Source: Sycon ciliatum (Eukaryota > Porifera > Calcarea > Leucosolenida > Sycettidae). From it: a stretch of DNA of 64,000 nucleotides. A model generated the notes under the pieces. It saw only the letters and a list, made by a program, of their open reading frames with translations, was not told where the DNA came from and ran no database searches. Positions 61,955 to 64,000 of the stretch are shown piece by piece. The stretch lies in the NCBI RefSeq assembly GCF_964019385.1, contig NC_088654.1, forward strand, positions 11,053,145 through 11,117,144, given 5' to 3'. Both the position numbers and the translations under genes were made by a program. The stretch's first letter is position 1; every line of letters begins with the position of its first letter.

Positions 61955-63086
61955 GTGAGCGTGCGTGTGTGTATATACAATGGTGTGCATGGGTGCATGT
62001 GCGTGTATGTATTTGCGTGTATCGACACACTTTCCTCACAACACACAGGCCGTACAAGAAGGAGGCCAAGCGTCGCCTCTTCTTCTTCTCCGACATCAAC
62101 AACACGTTCGAGGCGTTCATCCTGCTCGACCTGAGCATTCTGGGTGTGCTGCGACTGGTCGTGTCCGACTTTGGCATCGACGATCCGCGCCAGTTTGCTC
62201 AGACTGCCGTCTATCCGCTGTACGCCGCACCAACAGTCATCATTCTTGCCCTGCTCGCCGAGAAGCTCATCTTGCGCTTGCGTGCCCGCAGCAAAAGCCA
62301 GGCATCGCCCGGTTCCAGCGGGGACTCGGCGTACGGTGACAGTCCCGAGGAGCAGGGCAAGCATCATCTCCTGCAGCATATGGCCGGGCGCCACGTGGAC
62401 GAGGACAGTAACGAGGAGAGCGACGACGGACAGGATGACGCGGACACGCCGGAGAGTCCCGGCGAACACGTGCCCATTGCCGGAAATGTAAGCTGCACGG
62501 GTGGTGTGTATTCAGATGTTTGTGTGCGTAGGCTTGTGTTCGATTGTACGTACGTTTGTGCATGTGCATTTGTTGTCTCTATATTAATCCAGTTCCGGTG
62601 TGTATGTTGGGAGCTGCATACAACAAAATGAGATATAAATCTTGCACCAGTACAAAATTGACATTAAAACGTCACCGGCACAAATCCGGACCGTGACTAC
62701 AATTGTACACGGGATTTCCACACTAAAATGTCACGTGGGTTCTCCACACAAATATTGTACATTGGATCTCCGCACTAAAGAAGCAGATAGGATTTCCTTA
62801 CTGAAATTGTACGTCATGGGATTTCCACATTAAATTCATAGTAAGTGAAATTGCACATGGGATTTCCCCTCTAAATTTGTTCACGGGATTTCCACTCTAA
62901 ATTTGTTCACGGGCTTTCCACACTAGAATTGCACGAGGAAATTCCTCTGATACCGACCGACATGCTGTCTACTCTCTGTCTTGCGTCTCCTATCTGCCTC
63001 ACCAGGCTGGTCGAGGACCCATCAATCGCATTCACGGCATTGCAACACCACTTCTCATGGAGATCCAGGACATCAGTGACCAATGA
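43895..63086 (+). CDS. Beta-helix/multi-pass membrane protein (block B plus shared 3' exons; 13 exons, 1793 residues)
   Basis: Join 43895-45837, 48020-48164, 48614-48796, 50379-51046, 51520-51748, 56337-56468, 56717-56837, 57841-57986, 58652-59107, 59611-59760, 60061-60749, 62049-62487, 63006-63086. All junctions are GT-AG with matching phases (2,0,0,2,0,0,1,0,0,0,2,0) and the total (5382 nt) is whole codons. Order: signal peptide ([20 protein letters not shown]), pectin-lyase-like beta helix (to about 760), a second extracellular region including [16 protein letters not shown] (about 1070-1090), a Cys-rich neck with [10 protein letters not shown] and WCKPC, then about seven to eight membrane spans (near 1353-1376, 1431-1448, 1476-1497, 1526-1547, 1585-1620, 1642-1660, 1672-1692) and an acidic Ser/Asp/Glu tail. 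Such beta-helix ectodomains with a G-R-x-G-x-L-C-G-x-C neck and a multi-span C terminus occur as large uncharacterised families in sponges and unicellular holozoans. A receptor or channel role is conjecture. The last exon is the least certain. Confidence 0.82.
47255..47350. repeat. Partial copy of the 31681 dispersed repeat
   Basis: GCGCCTTGATTCTTCAGGG, GGTGGCGTTTCTACCGAT and CTAATGCGAACGGTGA match the right part of 31681-31920. Confidence 0.5.
47660..47815. repeat. Best second copy of the 31681 dispersed repeat
   Basis: GGTGGCCTGGCACGAGG through GTGGTGGCATCCCTACGGAT follows 31681-31920 with few differences. It ends about 200 bases before exon 2. Confidence 0.6.
48020..48164 (+). CDS. Exon 2 of the beta-helix membrane gene (first shared exon)
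   Basis: The acceptor TTCCACTTAG ends at 48019. The phase-2 join from block B gives ACT, reading [20 protein letters not shown], a natural continuation of a beta-helix rung. From block A it would read RGATTFLGNRG. The donor GGG/GTATGG at 48165 leaves phase 0. Confidence 0.8.
48188..48398. repeat. (CTGT)n microsatellite
   Basis: CTGT units with GTGTCTGT and CTCTGT variants begin about 25 bases after the exon 2 donor. Confidence 0.95.
48614..48796 (+). CDS. Exon 3 of the beta-helix membrane gene
   Basis: 61 codons, phase 0 on both sides. The acceptor is CTCGTTGCAG, and the frame reads [20 protein letters not shown], a typical rung plus GGAF turn. The donor GAG/GTGAAT is weaker than the others. 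Confidence 0.78.
49401..49590. repeat. Direct repeat, copy 1 (190 bp)
   Basis: From GACTGCCTTTTTACACTC to CTACCACAATATC it is near-identical to 49912-50101; only a few substitutions were seen (for example ACAGGCC/ACAGACC and GCACAAC/GCACGAC). The 321 bases between are A-rich on the + strand. Confidence 0.8.
49912..50101. repeat. Direct repeat, copy 2 (190 bp)
   Basis: Same orientation as 49401-49590. The preceding sequence AAAAACAAAAATAAATAAAA looks like a tail, so a retroposed unit duplicated in tandem is possible. Confidence 0.8.
50379..51046 (+). CDS. Exon 4 of the beta-helix membrane gene
   Basis: 222 codons plus two bases; acceptor TTCTCTCAG. It encodes [19 protein letters not shown]..., with [40 protein letters not shown] and DCQRT Cys positions. 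It is not beta-helix-like and has no family I can name. Asn-glycosylation sites include NIT, NCS, NRT and NST. The donor AA/GTAAGT at 51047 leaves phase 2. Confidence 0.8.
51292..51463. repeat. Foldback repeat in intron 4, related to 56849-57036
   Basis: CGGCGAAGAACGACCAGGCTGG on the left is partly complementary to CCAGTTCTTCGGCGACCG on the right. Shared modules with the copy at 56849 include CACAGCATACCAATG and GTGACTCAACTGTG. Confidence 0.6.
51520..51748 (+). CDS. Exon 5 of the beta-helix membrane gene
   Basis: The acceptor TCATCCCCAG ends at 51519. The phase-2 join makes AAT, then [21 protein letters not shown]. It ends ...[14 protein letters not shown] at GTAAGA (51749), phase 0. Acidic linker character. 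Confidence 0.75.
51902..52180 (+). repeat. 69-bp minisatellite, four copies
   Basis: Units start at 51902, 51971, 52040 and 52109. Each contains the palindrome GACGTTACTTCAGTAACGTC (or a one-base variant) and the near-palindrome CTGGCGCTAGCCAG. As 69 is a multiple of three, one + frame stays open ([19 protein letters not shown]), but no acceptor or domain supports coding. Confidence 0.85.
52196..53090. repeat. Long inverted repeat with tRNA-like B-box motifs
   Basis: The left arm 52196-52470 and right arm 52800-53080 pair (GGGCTTTCAAACGCAAGAT and its complement, plus GGTACGGTACGG against CCGTACCGTACC). Two further direct copies of the unit lie at 52500-52700 and 53100-53340. Each unit contains a GTGCGGGTTCGAATCCC-type box, as in a tRNA T arm, but no tRNA fold. 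Confidence 0.65.
53362..54437. mobile_element. Solo LTR (1076 bp)
   Basis: It begins TGTCGCGTCCC and ends GGGACGTGACA (TG...CA with a short inverted repeat) and is flanked by ATTG on both sides (53358-53361, 54438-54441), a 4-bp target duplication. It contains a CTAGA tandem (53600-53630) and two hairpins around GGGGAGCCCGCTCACCC (near 53842 and 53898). No internal retroelement genes or second LTR are present in the window. Confidence 0.7.
54872..55163. mobile_element. Foldback element with 'CAAGAGTACATAA' ends, copy 1
   Basis: CAAGAGTACATAACCCCCC and GGGGGGTTATGTACTCTTG are inverted ends; GGTCGAGCGGAATCGGATC pairs with its near complement. It lies inside the outer inverted repeat whose arms carry GTACGCGGG and TTTAACGTCC. 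Confidence 0.65.
55995..56271. mobile_element. Foldback element with 'CAAGAGTACATGA' ends, copy 2
   Basis: CAAGAGTACATGAAAACCAG and CTGGTTTTCATGTACTCTTG are perfect inverted ends, and CACGGCGGAATTCCGTGAT pairs with its near complement. It finishes about 65 bases before exon 6. Confidence 0.7.
56337..56468 (+). CDS. Exon 6 of the beta-helix membrane gene
   Basis: 44 codons, phase 0 on both sides. The acceptor TCTGGCTCAG is followed by [38 protein letters not shown]. The P-G-E-x-F-x-L motif before a D-E-x-x-N turn looks like a beta-sandwich linker found near the end of such ectodomains. The donor AAG/GTCAGA is non-optimal at +3. Confidence 0.75.
56717..56837 (+). CDS. Exon 7 of the beta-helix membrane gene
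   Basis: The acceptor TTGGCGCAG ends at 56716, phase 0. It encodes [21 protein letters not shown] to LSLLGLP. The donor CCAG/GTAAGA at 56838 leaves phase 1. Confidence 0.78.
56849..57036. repeat. Foldback repeat in intron 7, sibling of 51292-51463
   Basis: It shares GCCGAAGAACGA, CACAGCATACCAATG, GTGACTCAACTGTG and GTCTAGGCTA order with the intron 4 copy. A TTAA element (57036-57642) follows directly. Confidence 0.6.
57036..57642. mobile_element. Non-autonomous piggyBac-like element, 607 bp
   Basis: It is bracketed by TTAA (57032-57035 and 57643-57646). The ends CCCTTTACTGTCCG and CGGACAGTAAAGGG are exact inverted repeats, and TTAA-CCC is the classic piggyBac border. The GTATACAAGC and GCTTGTATG sub-ends also pair. 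The minus frame across it has no transposase motif. Confidence 0.75.
57841..57986 (+). CDS. Exon 8 of the beta-helix membrane gene
   Basis: The acceptor TTCTCACCCAG ends at 57840. The phase-1 join gives GGT, then [21 protein letters not shown] and [18 protein letters not shown]. The donor CAG/GTAATA at 57987 leaves phase 0. Confidence 0.8.
58652..59107 (+). CDS. Exon 9 of the beta-helix membrane gene: Cys-rich neck
   Basis: 152 codons, phase 0 on both sides. Cys-rich: [55 protein letters not shown]. The G-R-x-G-x-L-C-G-x-C element immediately before the first span is the best family marker in this protein. Acceptor GTTAACACAG; donor GAG/GTAAGC. Confidence 0.85.
59466..59606. repeat. (GT)n microsatellite up to an acceptor
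   Basis: The GT run continues to within a few bases of the exon 10 acceptor TTTATGCAG (59610), so the region normally holding a pyrimidine tract is alternating TG. Confidence 0.93.
59611..59760 (+). CDS. Exon 10 of the beta-helix membrane gene: first membrane span
   Basis: 50 codons, phase 0 on both sides: [12 protein letters not shown], then the span [20 protein letters not shown]. It ends DSWLFFMQ at CAG/GTATGT. Confidence 0.85.
60061..60749 (+). CDS. Exon 11 of the beta-helix membrane gene: membrane core
   Basis: 229 codons plus two bases; the acceptor is GATAATCAG. It holds the spans [40 protein letters not shown] and [13 protein letters not shown] with basic loops SRSKRGG and YRRRYHTW. 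The donor AA/GTAAGC at 60750 leaves phase 2. The last ~45 bases plus donor are repeated twice further right (61182, 61365). Confidence 0.85.
60845..61100. mobile_element. Mariner-type MITE, 256 bp, copy 2
   Basis: It is inverted relative to 23460-23712, with TA on both sides; the ends are CAGTCCGGCATTTCAAAAC and GTTTTGAAATGGACTG. It sits 95 bases after the exon 11 donor. Confidence 0.75.
61182..61440 (+). pseudogene. Two partial copies of the 3' end of exon 11, each with a donor site
   Basis: 61182-61256 and 61365-61440 repeat the last codons of exon 11 ([14 protein letters not shown] and [14 protein letters not shown] compared with [14 protein letters not shown]), followed by TAAGCT(C/A)CTCTGCTCCATG. 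The duplicated unit is about 184 bases. The upstream part of the exon is missing and no acceptor was found, so they are exon fragments that keep a usable-looking 5' splice site. Confidence 0.75.
61518..61668. repeat. 25-bp tandem repeat, six copies
   Basis: AGAAAGGGAGATAGAGAG followed by ATTAAGG is repeated about six times, with one AATG variant in the last. It follows the second exon fragment. Confidence 0.88.
61762..61978. repeat. (GT)n microsatellite with GCGT and ATGT steps
   Basis: Near-continuous GT ending about 70 bases before the exon 12 acceptor. Confidence 0.95.
62049..62487 (+). CDS. Exon 12 of the beta-helix membrane gene: last spans and acidic tail
   Basis: The acceptor ACACACAG ends at 62048. 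The phase-2 join makes AAG, then [21 protein letters not shown]. Spans [17 protein letters not shown] and [18 protein letters not shown] are followed by RLRARSKSQ and a Ser/Glu/Asp-rich cytoplasmic tail. The donor AAT/GTAAGC at 62488 leaves phase 0. Confidence 0.85.
62488..63005. other. Intron 12
   Basis: It contains a (TG)-poor stretch with about eight imperfect repeats of GGGATTTCC(A/C)CA(C/T)T and (A/T)AAATTG at about 62710-62940. No further exon is seen. Confidence 0.55.
63006..63086 (+). CDS. Probable last coding exon of the beta-helix membrane gene
   Basis: A good pyrimidine-rich acceptor (TCTGCCTCACCAG, ending 63005) opens a phase-0 frame of 26 codons ([20 protein letters not shown]...) and TGA at 63084-63086. 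Choice of this exon is based on splice strength and phase only. Reading through the exon 12 donor would give a different short end. Confidence 0.55.
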   Translation, partial: AGRGPINRIHGIATPLLMEIQDISDQ

Positions 63087-63087
63087 T

Positions 63088-63203
63088 AAAATACTGTTTT
63101 TAAAGGAAAAGGACAGAGAAACTACAAGTTACACTATAATGTCCACTAACACCACCAGTCCTTTTTCTTTACTATAAATTTATCCTTGGCTCTCCATCTG
63201 AGT
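63088..63203. mobile_element. Short copy of the ACTCGGATGG MITE family
   Basis: GAGAAACTACAAGTTACACT, CCACTAACACCACCAGT and CCTTGGCTCTCCATCTGAGT match the copy at 6787-7036. It starts directly after the stop codon and so may form part of the 3' UTR. Confidence 0.55.
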
Positions 63204-63298
63204 CCATACATTTTGCATCTTTGCTTCTTATACATGGCAGCACATCTCATAAAGATTGATTTAGCATCTTTGCATGGCAGCACCGTATCATGGAGGTA

Positions 63299-63491
63299 CA
63301 GTCAGACCTCGCCTTTTAAACCGCACACACCCGTTTTACACAAAAGTACCATAATAGGCGAGGGAACTGGATAATCGAACACCGGTTTTGTTGGATGCAT
63401 CACGTATGTTGTACATCTGTAACCAGCTATTTTCTTCCGGATGGCGAGGGATCCGGATAAAAGAGGACCGGATAAGCGAGAGGTCTGTGAC
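63299..63491. mobile_element. TA element, inverted sibling of 39186-39375
   Basis: CAGTCAGACCTCGCC on the left and AAGCGAGAGGTCTGTG on the right, with GGCGAGGGATCCGGATAAAA inside. The right end is degenerate. Confidence 0.55.
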
Positions 63492-63853
63492 CATCCGTGT
63501 GTACTATTTGCGCCTAAGTGAAGCACATTATCAGCACAATATGCTTTCCCGGCACGTTACTCCCTGCACGATATGAGCAGTTCTAGCAATTAGCCTAGAG
63601 TCCTTCGATATTTCAAACTGAACATTAGTTGTATCACATGTTTCTACTTGACTAATGTGACTTAGCTTATCACATAAAGGAAGGAATGATCATGCGTAAG
63701 AAGAATCACATAAATAGAGTAGGAATGAAAGGTCAAGGGTGAAACGTTTCAATATCGATTTCAATCTCAACCACAAGAATTTCACGTGAATATCTCAAAG
63801 TTTTCAATCCCACTATTTAGCCTATTATTGATTATGCTAAGATTCAAAGCAAA

Positions 63854-64000
63854 ATGGTTATAATACAATTTTCTGCAGTTCTCTACGACGATTTCTTGAT
63901 CAGTGATTTGAACTTTGATAACCTGCCGCTAGATGAGCGCTTTGGTGGTAGCGATGTGGTGCGAGAGAGTGTAGTGTTATGGGTAGCAGGCGGTTGGGGG
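63854..64000 (+). CDS. Possible exon cut by the window end
   Basis: From ATG 63854 the frame stays open for 49 codons to the end. From a candidate acceptor TTTTCTGCAG (63878) it reads LYDDFLISDLNFDNLPLDER, which has protein-like acidic and hydrophobic spacing. No family is recognised. It could be the first exon of the next gene, an internal exon or chance. Confidence 0.25.
   Translation, partial: MVIIQFSAVLYDDFLISDLNFDNLPLDERFGGSDVVRESVVLWVAGGWG

Overview
This is a eukaryotic, animal-type window: multi-exon genes with GT-AG introns of 0.1 to 9 kb, no operons, and introns and spacers full of short inverted-repeat transposons and very long microsatellites. The gene content is a class B2/adhesion-type receptor end, a neurexin-like laminin-G/EGF membrane protein, and giant beta-helix ectodomains joined to a multi-pass membrane domain. 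That mix fits an early-branching metazoan, and a sponge is my best guess, but no single feature in the window proves it. All gene models below come from reading splice sites and checking phase by hand; no transcript data were available. LAYOUT. 1-466: 3' end of a seven-transmembrane receptor (TM5-TM7). 467-8984: spacer built from foldback and TA-flanked miniature transposons, one of them split by a 1.0-kb TTAA-flanked element. 8985-33261: a seven-exon gene on the + strand encoding a predicted 1646-residue type I membrane protein with seven laminin-G (LNS) and four EGF-like domains, a Thr-rich stalk, one membrane span, a short tail with a basic juxtamembrane motif and a C-terminal PDZ-ligand-like end. 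33262-37658: spacer with several repeats, a 369-bp CA tract inside a foldback, and a decayed tRNA-like sequence. 37659-40869: a two-exon 5' block (signal peptide plus beta-helix ectodomain, 659 codons) that ends at a phase-2 donor with no 3' half of its own that I can find. 43895-63086: a 13-exon gene (1793 residues) with a paralogous 5' block in one exon, then further ectodomain, a Cys-rich neck, about seven to eight membrane spans and an acidic tail. The last 150 bases may open another exon. HOW THE GENES RELATE. The two beta-helix blocks at 37659 and 43895 are tandem paralogues. Both end at the same homologous position in the same splice phase, so either can in principle be joined to the acceptor at 48020. 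The locus is therefore either a broken duplicate next to an intact gene, or a gene with two alternative promoter-plus-ectodomain blocks feeding one membrane module. The neurexin-like gene is a separate adhesion gene, with a likely cytoskeletal and PDZ linkage inferred from its tail. TRANSPOSON STRATIGRAPHY. Several insertions can be dated relative to each other because target-site duplications and unoccupied sibling copies are present: a TTAA element in a TA element (2216-3440); a LINE fragment in a TTAA element in a TA element (19866-21610); a TA element in a TA element (23363-23793); and a solo LTR in one arm of an inverted repeat (53362-54437). A Harbinger-like element (10808-11571) retains decayed Myb-like and transposase-like coding.
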